Below, piece by piece: positions 24,474-34,433 of a stretch of DNA of 64,000 nt. How positions within the stretch are numbered: the stretch's first letter is position 1; each line of letters opens with the position of its first letter. Under the pieces are notes generated by a model that did not search any database, was not told the origin of the DNA, and worked only from the letters and a program-made list of their open reading frames with translations. A program made the translations under genes and the position numbers. This stretch comes from Salegentibacter sp. (lineage in GTDB: Bacteria; Bacteroidota; Bacteroidia; Flavobacteriales; Flavobacteriaceae): NCBI GenBank assembly GCA_017795085.1, contig CP051246.1:3226514-3290513 (forward strand), read 5' to 3'.

Positions 24474-25158
24474 ATGAAAAGTAAACAGTTAATAAGCAGA
24501 AATATAGAAGTATTTTATAATAATGCATCAGAAGAAACCAGACTTGATAAAGGAATGGGCATATTTGAATTTGAAAGAATTAAATCCCTCGTAGAAAAAT
24601 ATATTCCTTCTTCATCTTCAAAAATAATTGATATTGGCGGCGGCACGGGAAAGTATTCAGAATGGCTTGCTAAAAAAGGACATCAAGTTCATTTAGTAGA
24701 ACCCGTACCTAAACATATACAAATTGCCCAAAACAGAGCTAATAAATTAAAGAATAAGTTTTCTGTTCACTTGGGGAAAGCTCAAAGCTTAGATTTTCAA
24801 AATAATTTCGCAGATCTAATCATTTTACACGGGCCTCTTTATCATCTTCAAAAAAAAGAAGACAGAGAATTAGCTATTAAAGAAGCGAAGCGAGTTCTAA
24901 AAAATGGCGGAATCATTTTGGGTTTTGCAATTAATTATACCGCATCGACGCTAGTAGGTCTTTTAAACGGGTTAATTCATAAAAAGACATTTTTTGAAAT
25001 GTGCGAAGTAGAATTAACAACAGGAGTACACAATCCACCTGATGATTTTCCCTGGCTTTTGGCTGAAGCGTATTACCATAACCCAGAACAACTCAAAGAC
25101 GAGTTTATAAATCAGGAATTAGTTCACCTTAATACTTATGCGGTTGAAGGAATGGCTA
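24474..25158 (+). pseudogene. SAM-dependent methyltransferase, 5' part (cut by an IS21-family element)
   Basis: The frame starts MKSKQLISRNIEVFYNNASE and encodes a class I methyltransferase. Motif I is IDIGGGTGKYSEWLA at about residue 46, the acidic residue after strand 2 lies in HLVEPVP, and motif IV reads LIILHGPLYHLQ, followed by EAKRVLKNGGIILGF. The coding signal runs to about EGMAI, after which the frame enters the IS end and stops at 25169. The missing C-terminus is on the other side of the IS (27712-27886). The substrate is unknown; the sequence resembles small-molecule rather than DNA methyltransferases, as no NPPY/DPPY motif is present. Confidence 0.85.
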
Positions 25159-25200
25159 TTTCGGAGTGATGACGCCACCTGTTTCGGTCAAATTGCGCCA
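25159..25200 (+). repeat. Left-end repeats of the IS21-family element
   Basis: Two copies of the end unit, the outer one degenerate (TTCGGAGTGATGACGCCA), the inner one TTTCGGTCAAATTGCGCCA. Confidence 0.75.
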
Positions 25201-25237
25201 CTTTGAAAGATCTTACAATTATAAAAAAAAATTAAGT

Positions 25238-25978
25238 TTATATACTCTTTAAAGTTCCTTTTCTTAGACTTTCGCCTTTGAGATTGATACGGTGTGAGGA
25301 GTTCGAAATCCTATCGAGCAACATATCGGCTTGAGTCCCGTCTCCACCAATAATTTCGTACCAGGCGGACACCGGTATCTGAGTGGATATAATGGTTGAT
25401 GCTCTGTTATACCTGTCGTCGATAATATCTATTAAGGTTTCCCTGGCGTGGTTATCAAAGCTTTGCAAGGCAAAATCATCCAGGATTAGTAAGTCCGCTT
25501 TTAGCAGTTTCCCCAGTTCTTTTAAATACGTACCATCTACTTTACTTAGCTTCAATTTTTTCAGCAGCCGGGCAGTATTGGCATAAATAGTTTTATATTC
25601 CATCATGCATGCTTGATGCCCTAAAGCTTGAGAGAGATAGCTCTTGCCGCATCCACAAAGACCGCAGATGATAATATTTTCATTTCTTTTCATAAAATCC
25701 AGCGTACCCAGTCGCAAGAACATATTTTTATCCAGGTCCCGGTTATGCGTATAATTCACATCTGCCAGAGATGCCTGCTGACGAAAGCCAGCTTGTTTTA
25801 AAAGCCGACTGATCTTACGATTTTGCCGATCTTCCCATTGGTGATCGATAAGTAATGCCAGGTATTCATCGGCTGTCATATCACTAAGTTGATTATTGTT
25901 TACATGCTGAAGGTGTAGCTCGGCCATGGCCCCCAGTCGCATTTGTTTTAATTTTTCAATGGTCTGATTGTTGTTCAT
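25238..25978 (-). CDS. istB: IS21-family helper ATPase IstB
   Basis: A 246-residue AAA+ protein of the DnaC/IstB type. Walker A is IICGLCGCGKSYLSQALG at about residue 105 and Walker B is LLILDDFALQSF at about 165; NRASTIISTQIP and DRISNSSHRINLKGESLRK follow, as in the family. It would load onto target DNA and direct the IstA transposase. It lies 26 bp after istA on the same strand and is unbroken. Confidence 0.95.
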   Translation of the reverse strand: MNNNQTIEKLKQMRLGAMAELHLQHVNNNQLSDMTADEYLALLIDHQWEDRQNRKISRLLKQAGFRQQASLADVNYTHNRDLDKNMFLRLGTLDFMKRNENIIICGLCGCGKSYLSQALGHQACMMEYKTIYANTARLLKKLKLSKVDGTYLKELGKLLKADLLILDDFALQSFDNHARETLIDIIDDRYNRASTIISTQIPVSAWYEIIGGDGTQADMLLDRISNSSHRINLKGESLRKGTLKSI

Positions 25979-26004
25979 AATATTTGGATTTAATTAATAT
26001 ACAG

Positions 26005-27558
26005 TTACTTATAAGCATCGGCTCCTCTTTTATTTTCGTGTTCTGGAATATGAGGTTTATCCTCTTCCAGGTCCTGGTAAAATAAGGAGCTTTTGTCCAT
26101 GTTGTTTTTCAGTATGTTTTTGATATGTCTATAGGTGGCGGCATCAGCCTCCAGAGCTCGTTTACAGGCATTGTCCAACCTTTCGCCACCGTAGGCTTTA
26201 TGGAGCTGGATGAGCCCCATAGCCCGTTTATAGCCAATCTCAGGATAATCCCCGGTTTTAAGTATTTCTTCTATACACCCAAGTACATGCTCACCGTGCT
26301 TACTAGCCATCTTTTTGAAAAATTCAGGGTTCCAGTCGGAGTAAAACTTATGGGTGCTGCTAAGGTGATCCCGGTTGGTATTGTAATGTCCTTTGGCGGG
26401 ATTGCGCTGATGCAGGGCTATGCGCTCATGGTAAAAATAGACTTCTACGACACTTGCCGTGTAATGGATCATGGTTTCTTTTCCTATATACCGATACGGT
26501 ACACTGTAGTAACTTTTATCCGGGGAGAAATACACATAACCCATTTTCTGCACCTTGGCCCTGCGATAATCTTTAAGCTCATAGGCCGTGGAAGGCAAAG
26601 GTTTTAAGTGCTCGCGTTCCACGGATTGAAAGAGCTCCCGGCGACTGGCTTGTTTTCTCTTGAACAATAAGTTGTTGTAGGATTCCAGTAAGCGTTTTAT
26701 CTCCCTGTTGAGATCCTGCAAGGAGAAAAAGGTCATATTGCGAAGGGGATAATAAATACGCTGGTAGGCCAGGTTAACTGCATTTTCAACTAAGGCCTTG
26801 TCTTGAGGTGCATATCCACGAGTGGGATTGATCACGCAGTTGTAATGATGAGCAAAGTCCTTGAAACTCCGGTTGATATCGGCCTCATATTTACTGGCAC
26901 GTTTCACGGCGGACTTGAGATTATCGGAGACAATGGCCTTGGGGACACCCCCATAGAAGTTCAAAGCATTGGCGCAACAATTAATCAGGTCTTCGCGTTT
27001 CTGGCTTTTACAGGCTTCTACGTAAGTGTAATGGCTGTTAGGTAGAATAGCGACAAATACCTCCACCTCAATAATCTCACCCGATTCCCGGTCTACGATA
27101 TGAAGCTTTTTACCAGTAAAGTCAATGAAAAGCTCATAGCCAGGGGCATGTTCCAGCTTCATAGAGCCTTTGACCTTTGCATATTTACGGTGGTAATGTT
27201 CCATAAACTGCGTGTAGCTATAAGGGGCTTTGACCTGTTGCACATACTCCTGATAATGATAGAGAAACGTAAACCCGGGATGGTTTTTGGCCTTGTTCAT
27301 CCGCTCAAAATAACGGGTTAGCTGATCAAAACGTTGATTATCAATAGTGGTATGAGAAGTGAACAAGGCCTCCAGAATGGCATTATCACAAGCCAATAAT
27401 GCTTTCAAGGTATAATCACTGGCTTTAAAAGCCCGCATATAATTATTTACGGTGTTTCGTGCAATTCCTAGAGTGACGCTGATCTTGCGGTTACTAAGGC
27501 CATCCACCTTCAGAGAAATGATTTGTTTTAAGTCCATAGAATCAAGTGTGTTTGCCAT
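26005..27558 (-). CDS. istA: IS21-family transposase IstA
   Basis: The ATG at 27558 (MANTLDSMDLKQ) is preferred over a TTG 18 codons upstream, because that TTG lies inside the end repeats. The 517-residue product has an N-terminal helix-turn-helix (QIISLKVDGLSNRKISVTLG) and an rve DDE domain, with the first Asp in GYELFIDFTGKKLH, the second in KAIVSDNLKSAVKR, and the Glu in PQDKALVENAVNLA. A C-terminal Mu-type beta-barrel region follows. The protein looks intact. Confidence 0.95.
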   Translation of the reverse strand: MANTLDSMDLKQIISLKVDGLSNRKISVTLGIARNTVNNYMRAFKASDYTLKALLACDNAILEALFTSHTTIDNQRFDQLTRYFERMNKAKNHPGFTFLYHYQEYVQQVKAPYSYTQFMEHYHRKYAKVKGSMKLEHAPGYELFIDFTGKKLHIVDRESGEIIEVEVFVAILPNSHYTYVEACKSQKREDLINCCANALNFYGGVPKAIVSDNLKSAVKRASKYEADINRSFKDFAHHYNCVINPTRGYAPQDKALVENAVNLAYQRIYYPLRNMTFFSLQDLNREIKRLLESYNNLLFKRKQASRRELFQSVEREHLKPLPSTAYELKDYRRAKVQKMGYVYFSPDKSYYSVPYRYIGKETMIHYTASVVEVYFYHERIALHQRNPAKGHYNTNRDHLSSTHKFYSDWNPEFFKKMASKHGEHVLGCIEEILKTGDYPEIGYKRAMGLIQLHKAYGGERLDNACKRALEADAATYRHIKNILKNNMDKSSLFYQDLEEDKPHIPEHENKRGADAYK

Positions 27559-27604
27559 ATCGCTATATTTTAGCGACAAGGTATTAGTACTTGATCTTTC
27601 AAAG

Positions 27605-27711
27605 TGGCGCAAAACGAACCGAAATCACTTCCGGATTATTGGAAGTGGCGCAAATTGAACCGAAATCACTGGCGCAGTTTGACCGAAATGCCTGGCGCAA
27701 TTTGATCCGAA
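27605..27711 (-). repeat. Right-end repeats of the IS21-family element
   Basis: Four inverted copies of the end unit at 27605-27624, 27646-27665, 27670-27688 and 27693-27711, against two on the other side. Confidence 0.85.
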
Positions 27712-27886
27712 GTATCCAGAAGGAATAGCTTGGTTAGACAAAGATTACTTTATTAGTATGTTGAATGACAAAAAGAAGAGCACTTTAATAAAACTCATAC
27801 ATATGACACAAAACGACAGCTATCTTTTAGCTTTTAGTCCGCATATGATGATAGCCGTTAAAAAACAAACAATTTATGGAAAATAA
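27712..27886 (+). pseudogene. SAM-dependent methyltransferase, 3' part
   Basis: After the IS the frame reads PEGIAWLDKDYFISMLND and ends LAFSPHMMIAVKKQTIYGK with a TAA at 27884. This is the C-terminal strand-helix part expected for the methyltransferase at 24474. The junction is odd: both halves carry a version of EGxA, encoded by GAAGGAATGGCT before and GAAGGAATAGCT after the IS, which is longer than an IS21 target duplication and differs by one base. Confidence 0.8.
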
Positions 27887-28088
27887 AGAAAGATATTATA
27901 AAGCATTAATTGAAGACAATGGTCAATTGAATGAAATAGACCTTGGAGAAAAACTTGGATTTGATGAAAACGAAACAAGAGAAATATTAGTTCGACTTCT
28001 ATCTGAACATAAAATTGAATATATGGAAAACAGGGCTTGTAATTATAGGCTTATGAAAATTTCAAAAAGGAAAAATAAAAACAGTTAG
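27876..28088 (+). CDS. Small winged-helix-like protein
   Basis: A 70-residue protein with a pattern of three helices and a short wing: DNGQLNEIDLGEKLGFDENE, then REILVRLLSEHKIEYMENRACNYRLM in two overlapping blocks. It resembles the DNA-binding half of winged-helix regulators. The ATG at 27876 overlaps the end of the methyltransferase frame by 11 bp, so the two were probably one operon before the IS arrived. A basic tail ends the protein. No family name can be given with confidence. Confidence 0.6.
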   Translation: MENKERYYKALIEDNGQLNEIDLGEKLGFDENETREILVRLLSEHKIEYMENRACNYRLMKISKRKNKNS

Positions 28089-28274
28089 TTTAGTAGAAAA
28101 AGAGAAAGTCTACCACTGAGTTCTCTCAAAACCGCATAAATTCAGTTATACATTTTCATTCTGGTTTCTTCATTAATATTTCTTGCTAGAAAATAATATC
28201 ATTTGAAATCAAGATAAATGTCAAATCGAAAATACTACGATTCTGTACTTATTCTGTACTATGTGAAATAAAAA

Positions 28275-28300
28275 AAGGCTTCACATTTCTGTGAAGCCTT
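28275..28300 (-). terminator. Terminator downstream of tRNA-fMet
   Basis: AAGGCTTCACA and TGTGAAGCCTT form an 11-bp stem with a 4-base loop; on the minus strand it is followed by a run of T. It lies 12 bp beyond the tRNA 3' end. Confidence 0.85.
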
Positions 28301-28311
28301 GTCTTTGCTAG

Positions 28312-28384
<73 letters not shown>

Positions 28385-28553
28385 ATATATATTGTAAATA
28401 TCTTTTTTCAGTATGTCTTGATAGCGCTCATTGCGTTATCGGACTGCAAATATAAGATAGAATTTAAGTTTTCACAAAGCTTTTTCGGGAAATTTTTAGC
28501 ATAAAATTTAGCCCTTTGAATTTTATATTGAAAATCAGTTATTTGGCATACTT

Positions 28554-28736
28554 TTATTGTTCTATGGAGTTGACTTCAAATAGCTGTAACTCATTTTCGT
28601 GGAATTCAACCCTGAACTCAATAGGATTACAGCAGTTTTCACAATCTTCAATATAGGTTTGACGGCTTACTGAAGGGTCAAGCAAGACCGAAATTTCTTC
28701 CCAGCAATACGGACATTGAAAAAAGTGTTCCAGCAT
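28554..28736 (-). CDS. CPXCG-motif cysteine-rich small protein
   Basis: A 60-residue protein starting MLEHFFQCPYCWEEISVLLD, with a second cysteine group CENCCNPIEF. The CPxC and CxxC pairs should bind one zinc ion. It matches the small CPXCG family, whose function is unknown. Its start codon shares one base with the stop of the TolC gene (TAATG), so it is translationally coupled to the efflux operon. Confidence 0.85.
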   Translation of the reverse strand: MLEHFFQCPYCWEEISVLLDPSVSRQTYIEDCENCCNPIEFRVEFHENELQLFEVNSIEQ

Positions 28737-30067
28737 TATAGTTCAATATTTAATAATTGGCCTGTAAGTTGCAAAAGCTCTAATTCGGCTAATTTAGCAT
28801 CGTATTTTGCTAAATTCAGGCTGGTTTGGGCATCGAGTAAATTCACCTGGGCTTGGCGGAATTCAATAGAAGTGATACGCCCTAAATTAAACTGTTCTTC
28901 CGAACGCTCAAAATTATCCCGGTTGGTAGCCACATTTTCCTCCTGCACCCGATAGATATAAAGTTTGTTTTCGTAATTCCCCAGGGCATTGGCAATATCA
29001 CGCTTTACCTCCAGTTCTATTTGCTTTTTCTGTAACTCCTGATTCTCATAACGAATTTTGGCATTTTTGACTTGTGTAACAGTAGTACCGCCATCAAATA
29101 AGTCCCAGCTTAGGCTTACCCCGCCCGAAATCCCATCAGAACGTTGGGAACTGCCCGGAAAAAAGGCCGTAGCTGCACTTCGATTAAAATTCCAGCCATA
29201 AGAGCCGTTTAGCCCCACCGTGGGTAAATATCCCGATTTACTGATTTTAATATCATATTCGCTAATATTCAGGTTTTTTTCTAATTGCAAAAGTGAAACA
29301 TTATTCATTTCAGCTTCATCAACAAAACTTTCCAGCTGTAACTGCGGAATAAAACTTACCGTGGTGTCAACCTCAAACTCCTTATCGGTAATTTGCCGGT
29401 TTAAAAGCACGTTCAAATCCCGTTTGGTGTTATTTAACTGTTGCCGGGCTTCAATTAGGGCAATACTATCGTTATTTACATCAACCTCGGCATTCAACAC
29501 TGCCAAATTGTTCTGCTGCCCGTATTCAAACTGATATTGTGCACGGGTTACCCGCTCTTGGGAAGTTTCCAATACATCTTCTAAAACCTTCATATTTTCA
29601 CTCAACCGGGCGATTTCATAATATACCGTCATCAATTGCAGCATGGTAGTTTCAATGGTTTCCCGGGCCTGCAATTCACTAAGGTCATATTGTTGTTTAA
29701 GGCTTTGGTAATTATAATAACGCCCCAACCCGTCAAACAAGGTATAATCTATATTGATAGATGCCCGGTAGGCATTGCTCTCAATACCACGTTGATCTAA
29801 AGGCTCCCCTTCTTCAGGATCGGTAAAACGGTTGTTTAAGTCATAATCGGCACCGGCCTGCCCTGTTACACTGGGTAAGTACCCTAAATTCAGGACACCC
29901 TGATTATTTTCAGCAATCTCCACTTCGTTTTCGGCCATTTTGATTCCGTAGTTATTTTCCAATGCCAAACGTATAGCCTCTTCTTTAGAAATAACTTCCT
30001 CCTGTTGTGCGTAGAAGGCAACACTAAAACAACAAGCAATTACAAACAATATCTTATCGCTGTTCAT
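28736..30067 (-). CDS. TolC-family outer membrane efflux protein
   Basis: A 443-residue protein with an N-terminal signal peptide (hydrophobic to FYAQ, about residue 22) and two repeats of the outer membrane efflux domain. Long coiled-coil stretches (EIARLSENMKVLEDVLETSQ at about 155 and ENVATNRDNFERSEEQFNLG near 390) are typical of the periplasmic tunnel. It would form the outer membrane exit duct for the RND pump encoded just upstream. It overlaps the permease gene by 14 bp. Confidence 0.93.
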   Translation of the reverse strand: MNSDKILFVIACCFSVAFYAQQEEVISKEEAIRLALENNYGIKMAENEVEIAENNQGVLNLGYLPSVTGQAGADYDLNNRFTDPEEGEPLDQRGIESNAYRASINIDYTLFDGLGRYYNYQSLKQQYDLSELQARETIETTMLQLMTVYYEIARLSENMKVLEDVLETSQERVTRAQYQFEYGQQNNLAVLNAEVDVNNDSIALIEARQQLNNTKRDLNVLLNRQITDKEFEVDTTVSFIPQLQLESFVDEAEMNNVSLLQLEKNLNISEYDIKISKSGYLPTVGLNGSYGWNFNRSAATAFFPGSSQRSDGISGGVSLSWDLFDGGTTVTQVKNAKIRYENQELQKKQIELEVKRDIANALGNYENKLYIYRVQEENVATNRDNFERSEEQFNLGRITSIEFRQAQVNLLDAQTSLNLAKYDAKLAELELLQLTGQLLNIEL

Positions 30068-33000
30068 GGGCCTCTTCTTCTTTTTGTTCTTTTATAGCTC
30101 GTTCTACCGATTCCTGTGTTTTTTTTCTGCCGGTTACCAGCCAGCCGGCACCTACTTTTATATTATTGCTAATAGAAAGTAGCAATGGTAATAGTAACAA
30201 GGTTAATACAGTGGCTATGGCTATTCCGTAGGAAATGGAAATTGCCATAGGTTTTAAAAACTGTGCCTGACGGCTTTTTTCCAATAAGAGCGGGGCCATT
30301 CCGGCAATAGTGGTTAGGGAAGTCAGGAAAATTGCCCTAAACCTCGCCCGACCGGCTTCATATAACGCATCATTAAATTTCATTCCCTCCCGCAGGTTTC
30401 CATTAAATTTACTAATAAGCACCAGGCCATCATTTACCATAATCCCAACCAGGGCAATAATTCCCAGGGCAGAAAGTACGTTAACGGGAAAATCGTGAAA
30501 CCAATGGCCCCAGGCAACCCCAATAATACTAAAAGGGATCATAAGCATTAATAAAAACGGCTGGCTATAACTGCGGAAGGTAAAAGCGATCACTGCATAA
30601 ATTAGGAATAAAACCACGGGCAATACCCCTTTTGCTGAATTGGTTAATTTATTGGCTTCCCGGTTTTGACCTTCGTAAGAAACCGAAAGACTCGGGTATT
30701 TCTCCAAGAGTTCGGGCATTGCATTATTCCTGATATCGGCCAGAATATCAGTAGAGCTTCCATTGGGGTCTTCCATATCTGCACTTACCCTTATTTCCCG
30801 CATCCCATCTAAATGACTTATAGATTCTGTACCACGAATAATCTCGTAAGTAGCTATTTCATGAAAAGGCACCCGGTTTCCCGCAGGGGTAACAATACGC
30901 ATATCGTCTAAATCGTTAATGGAAGAACGGTTTTCCAAATCATAACGTACCCATACACGAATTTCATCCTGTCCCCGCTGGAATCTTTGCACGGCAGTCC
31001 CAAAAAAACCGTTTCGTACCTGTCGCATCACTTCATTGAGATCTAAACCTAAAGCAAAAGCATTATCCCGCAATAAAATATTGATGTTTTTTATTCCCTT
31101 CGGGTCGTTATCTTTTACATCTTTCAGCAAAGGATTATTTTCAAATTCGGTTTTTAATTCTTCCTTGGCTGCTTCCAGTTCTTCCAGGTTGTTGCCCAAT
31201 AGGGAAACCGACACCGGGTCTCCCCCAAAATTTCCCCCGGAACCAAACGTGATATTCTCCACCCCGTAAACCGGGCCAACTTCATCCCGAATAGCATTGG
31301 TGATTTCAGGCGAACTGAAATCGCGTTCTTCCCCAGGCAATAAATTTACCTGTAGAGAGGCTTTATTGTTTCCGGGGCCTACGCGCTTAATGGTATTTTC
31401 AATAACCGATTTATTTCCCGATTGTTTTTCGGTAAACTCTTCATTTACCCGCCAGGCAGCTTTATCTACCATGGTAATTATAGAATCGGTTCTGGCAGGA
31501 TTCACCCCTTCGGCCATTAATAAATCTATGCTTACCCGATCACTGGCAATACTCGGGAATAAAGTCACTCGAATCCAGTCTCCGCCAATTGCACCAATAG
31601 TTAAGATTAAAATTGCGGTTAAAATTCCCAAAGCCAATATTTGTTGGCGTAACACGAAATGCAGAATCGGACTGTAAAATTTATCCCTTAAAAAACGCAT
31701 AACCCGGTCTCCGGTTTCATTTATAATACGCATTTTTGCAAAAAACCGACCAAAACCGGTTCTGGCCTTTTCATTAATTGGTTTTTTCTGAAGGGCTTTT
31801 GAATGTGCGATATGTGCCGGAAGAATAATTAATGCCTCAACCAGGGAAACCGTAAGTGTAAGGATAACTACCGTAGAAACCTCTCCAAAAAATTCCCCAA
31901 TCCTACTGTCTAAAAACAGAAAAGTTGAAAAGGCCAAAACGGTGGTTAAAATCGCCGAAATAATGGGTGGAATTACTTCCATGGTTCCGTCAAGGGCTGC
32001 CTGAATGGGTGATTTTCCCATTTCGTAATGCTGATAGATATTTTCGCCAATCACAATCCCGTCATCTACCAAAATACCGATTACAATAATCATCCCGAAA
32101 AGGGAAAGCACATTGATGGTTACCCCAAACTGGCCGGCAAAAATAAACATTCCCAAAAAGGCTACCGGTAAACCAAAAGCCACCCAAAATGCCAAACGGG
32201 TATTTAGAAAAAGAGAAAGGAATATCAAAACCAGGGCAATTCCCATCGCACCGTTTTCTAAAAGCAGACGGGTACGTTGCCCAAGTGTAATAGAAGAATC
32301 AGAAACAACATCCAACCTTATATTACTACTTTTAGAGTTATATTCTTTAATGTATTTTTTGACTTTTTTTGCCGCTGAAAGCAAATCTTCATTATTTGTA
32401 TTACTTATCGCCACATTTACGGCAATATTTTCGTTAAAATAAGATGCGTTAGGAGTGTCTTCAAACTGGTCGCGCACTTCGGCTATATCATGCAGACGTG
32501 TGGTTTGGCCACTGGCAGAAGAGCGAATTACAAGATCGTTTAAAGCATCGGCATAATACGAACGGCTATCGGCCCGGATAAGATAATCTTCAGCATCGGT
32601 TTTAATAGTTCCCCCGGTACTTAAAATATTGGCTGCGGCCACTTTTGCCGCAACTTCCTCAAAGGTGAGGTTATATGCCAGCAAATCGTCCTGACTCACG
32701 GCAATTTCAATTTCTTCTTCGGGAAAGCCTGAAATTTCTATTTGCGAGATTCCGTCTAGCCGTCTGAGGTCATTTTCAATTTGTTCACTGATGCGTTTTA
32801 GGGTTACCAGTGGCACAGCTTCCCCACTTATCGCAAAACTAATGGAATTCCTTACCTGCTCTTCTTTTGAGACTACCAGTGGCTCCATTCCACCGGGGAA
32901 AGTAGGTACGCGGTCTACCGCGTTTTTCACCTCGGTAAGCATCACGTCAATATCTTCATCCTGTTCAATTTCAACGGTAATTGAACCACCGCTTTCCCGG

Positions 33001-33254
33001 GCTACTGAAGTTACCCGGTCTATACCCACCAGACCTTTCAGGTTATCTTCAATTTTAAGGATTATCCCTTCTTCAATTTCTTCAGGTGCTGAACCGGGGT
33101 AATTAACATCAATATTTATAATACGGGAATCTTCCAGCGGAAAAAAAGAGGAATTAAGACTAAATACCCCGATAAGTCCGAAAATAAGGAAAGCGATAAT
33201 CACCACGTTTACGGCAACCTCATACTTTATAAAATAGCTTATTAATTTCCTCAA
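30054..33254 (-). CDS. RND efflux permease (AcrB/HAE1-like)
   Basis: The 1066-residue length, the two-fold layout and the membrane blocks match inner membrane RND pumps: TM1 near residues 12-30, a large periplasmic loop, TM2-6 at about 335-480, TM7 near 545, and TM8-12 at about 870-1020. GMIIVIGILVDDGIVIGENI in TM4 carries the two adjacent Asp residues of the proton relay, and EMGKSPIQAALDG follows. It takes up substrate from periplasm or membrane and exports it through the adaptor and the TolC-like duct. The substrate cannot be predicted. The adaptor gene is 2 bp upstream. Confidence 0.95.
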   Translation of the reverse strand: MRKLISYFIKYEVAVNVVIIAFLIFGLIGVFSLNSSFFPLEDSRIINIDVNYPGSAPEEIEEGIILKIEDNLKGLVGIDRVTSVARESGGSITVEIEQDEDIDVMLTEVKNAVDRVPTFPGGMEPLVVSKEEQVRNSISFAISGEAVPLVTLKRISEQIENDLRRLDGISQIEISGFPEEEIEIAVSQDDLLAYNLTFEEVAAKVAAANILSTGGTIKTDAEDYLIRADSRSYYADALNDLVIRSSASGQTTRLHDIAEVRDQFEDTPNASYFNENIAVNVAISNTNNEDLLSAAKKVKKYIKEYNSKSSNIRLDVVSDSSITLGQRTRLLLENGAMGIALVLIFLSLFLNTRLAFWVAFGLPVAFLGMFIFAGQFGVTINVLSLFGMIIVIGILVDDGIVIGENIYQHYEMGKSPIQAALDGTMEVIPPIISAILTTVLAFSTFLFLDSRIGEFFGEVSTVVILTLTVSLVEALIILPAHIAHSKALQKKPINEKARTGFGRFFAKMRIINETGDRVMRFLRDKFYSPILHFVLRQQILALGILTAILILTIGAIGGDWIRVTLFPSIASDRVSIDLLMAEGVNPARTDSIITMVDKAAWRVNEEFTEKQSGNKSVIENTIKRVGPGNNKASLQVNLLPGEERDFSSPEITNAIRDEVGPVYGVENITFGSGGNFGGDPVSVSLLGNNLEELEAAKEELKTEFENNPLLKDVKDNDPKGIKNINILLRDNAFALGLDLNEVMRQVRNGFFGTAVQRFQRGQDEIRVWVRYDLENRSSINDLDDMRIVTPAGNRVPFHEIATYEIIRGTESISHLDGMREIRVSADMEDPNGSSTDILADIRNNAMPELLEKYPSLSVSYEGQNREANKLTNSAKGVLPVVLFLIYAVIAFTFRSYSQPFLLMLMIPFSIIGVAWGHWFHDFPVNVLSALGIIALVGIMVNDGLVLISKFNGNLREGMKFNDALYEAGRARFRAIFLTSLTTIAGMAPLLLEKSRQAQFLKPMAISISYGIAIATVLTLLLLPLLLSISNNIKVGAGWLVTGRKKTQESVERAIKEQKEEEAHEQR

Positions 33255-33256
33255 AA

Positions 33257-34396
33257 CTATTCGGTTTTAGGGGTATCGCTTTCTGCCTGAACTTCCACTA
33301 ACATTCCGGGATAAGCCCCCGGAACATTTGCTGAAATAAGTTGTGTACCGTCTTCCAGGCCTTTTATTATCACACTTTTTTCTGAAAAATAAACAGGATT
33401 TATTTCTTCCAGGGCCAACATACTGTCACGAACCACGTATACTTTTGATCGGTCTACCAGCAATTCACGAGGTATTTGGATCGCATTTTCTTCATCGCGG
33501 GCATCTAAACGGGCCTCAAGGTACATCCCTTCCCGAATATCGGGATCTTCGATTCTGATAAAAACCTGAATGGTTTGCGAATCGCGATCTACCCTGGCAT
33601 TAATCCTACTAATGGTACCGGTGTAGGTTTTTGTAGCGTCAAGATTTTCCAATTTCACATCTTCTCCTATTTCCAGCAAATCAGAAAAGCGTTTTCCCAC
33701 CGCCACTTCCAGTTCATATACCGAGGTATCTATAAATTCACCAAGTTTTTGACCGGGACGTACCAAAGTACCGGGGTTAACTGCTGCTTCGGTTAACACC
33801 CCGTCATAAGGAGCTACGATATTGAACTTTCGAAGACGTTCTTCCAGGTTTTTAATTTCATAATAGGCAGAATTTATACCCCGTCCGGTGATAAAGTATT
33901 TCTCCTTATCAGAATCGGGCTCTGGAAGTGGAGGGGTCACATGATCATTTACATCAAACTTATTAAGATATTCCTGCCATTTCTCAAATGCTTTGGGATA
34001 ATCCATACGTAAATCGGGCATAATAGATGTGATATTATTGTATAATTCACTTTTAGCCGATAAAACGCTGGCAGCATATTCTTCAGAATTAATACGAAGC
34101 AGGAGTTGTCCCTTTGTAAACTTTTGACCCGGTCTAAAATCTTTACTACTTTGCTGAAAAACCCCTTCCACTTCAGAAAAAAGTTCCATTTTCCTTAAAG
34201 CCGTTACATTCCCGTTTGCCGGCACTACAATAGGCACGCTTTGGTTTTTAACAGTATCAACAAAAACCCTGGCCACCGTTTTTGAAGTTTCGGGAATTTC
34301 CTGCACATTACTGTCTATAATGGCTTTCGCCCCGAAAATTGCCAGCACCACCAACAAGATTCCTAATATTGAGAGGATTATTTTTCTTATGTCCAT
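33257..34396 (-). CDS. RND efflux periplasmic adaptor (membrane fusion protein)
   Basis: The protein starts MDIRKIILSILGILLVVLAI (ATG at 34396; a GTG eight codons upstream is possible but weaker). One membrane anchor is followed by the adaptor domains: an N-terminal lipoyl half around VPANGNVTALRKMELFSEVE, a short coiled-coil region, the second lipoyl half NIVAPYDGVLTEAAVNPGTL, and a beta-barrel part with TISRINARVDRDSQTIQVF. It would link the permease to the TolC-like protein. It lies 37 bp after the ABC-F gene and may be cotranscribed with it. Confidence 0.93.
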   Translation of the reverse strand: MDIRKIILSILGILLVVLAIFGAKAIIDSNVQEIPETSKTVARVFVDTVKNQSVPIVVPANGNVTALRKMELFSEVEGVFQQSSKDFRPGQKFTKGQLLLRINSEEYAASVLSAKSELYNNITSIMPDLRMDYPKAFEKWQEYLNKFDVNDHVTPPLPEPDSDKEKYFITGRGINSAYYEIKNLEERLRKFNIVAPYDGVLTEAAVNPGTLVRPGQKLGEFIDTSVYELEVAVGKRFSDLLEIGEDVKLENLDATKTYTGTISRINARVDRDSQTIQVFIRIEDPDIREGMYLEARLDARDEENAIQIPRELLVDRSKVYVVRDSMLALEEINPVYFSEKSVIIKGLEDGTQLISANVPGAYPGMLVEVQAESDTPKTE

Positions 34397-34433
34397 AGGT
34401 AGTATTAGACGTGATTTCACGGCCGGGGTTTAA

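Larger units (their letters stand above)
25159..27711 (-). mobile_element. IS21-family insertion sequence
   Basis: The element encodes IstA and IstB on the minus strand and has multiple end repeats, a hallmark of the IS21 family. Copies of a 19-20 bp unit (TTTCGGTCAAATTGCGCCA and variants) occur twice at the left end (25159-25177, 25182-25200) and four times, inverted, at the right end (27605-27624, 27646-27665, 27670-27688, 27693-27711). These are transposase-binding sites. The exact terminal bases are uncertain, and I find no simple short target duplication. Confidence 0.9.

Noticed and set aside
25147..27729. Twelve-base GAAGGAATRGCT as the IS21 target duplication
   Set aside because: Too long for this family, one mismatch, and both copies are not directly at the IS ends.
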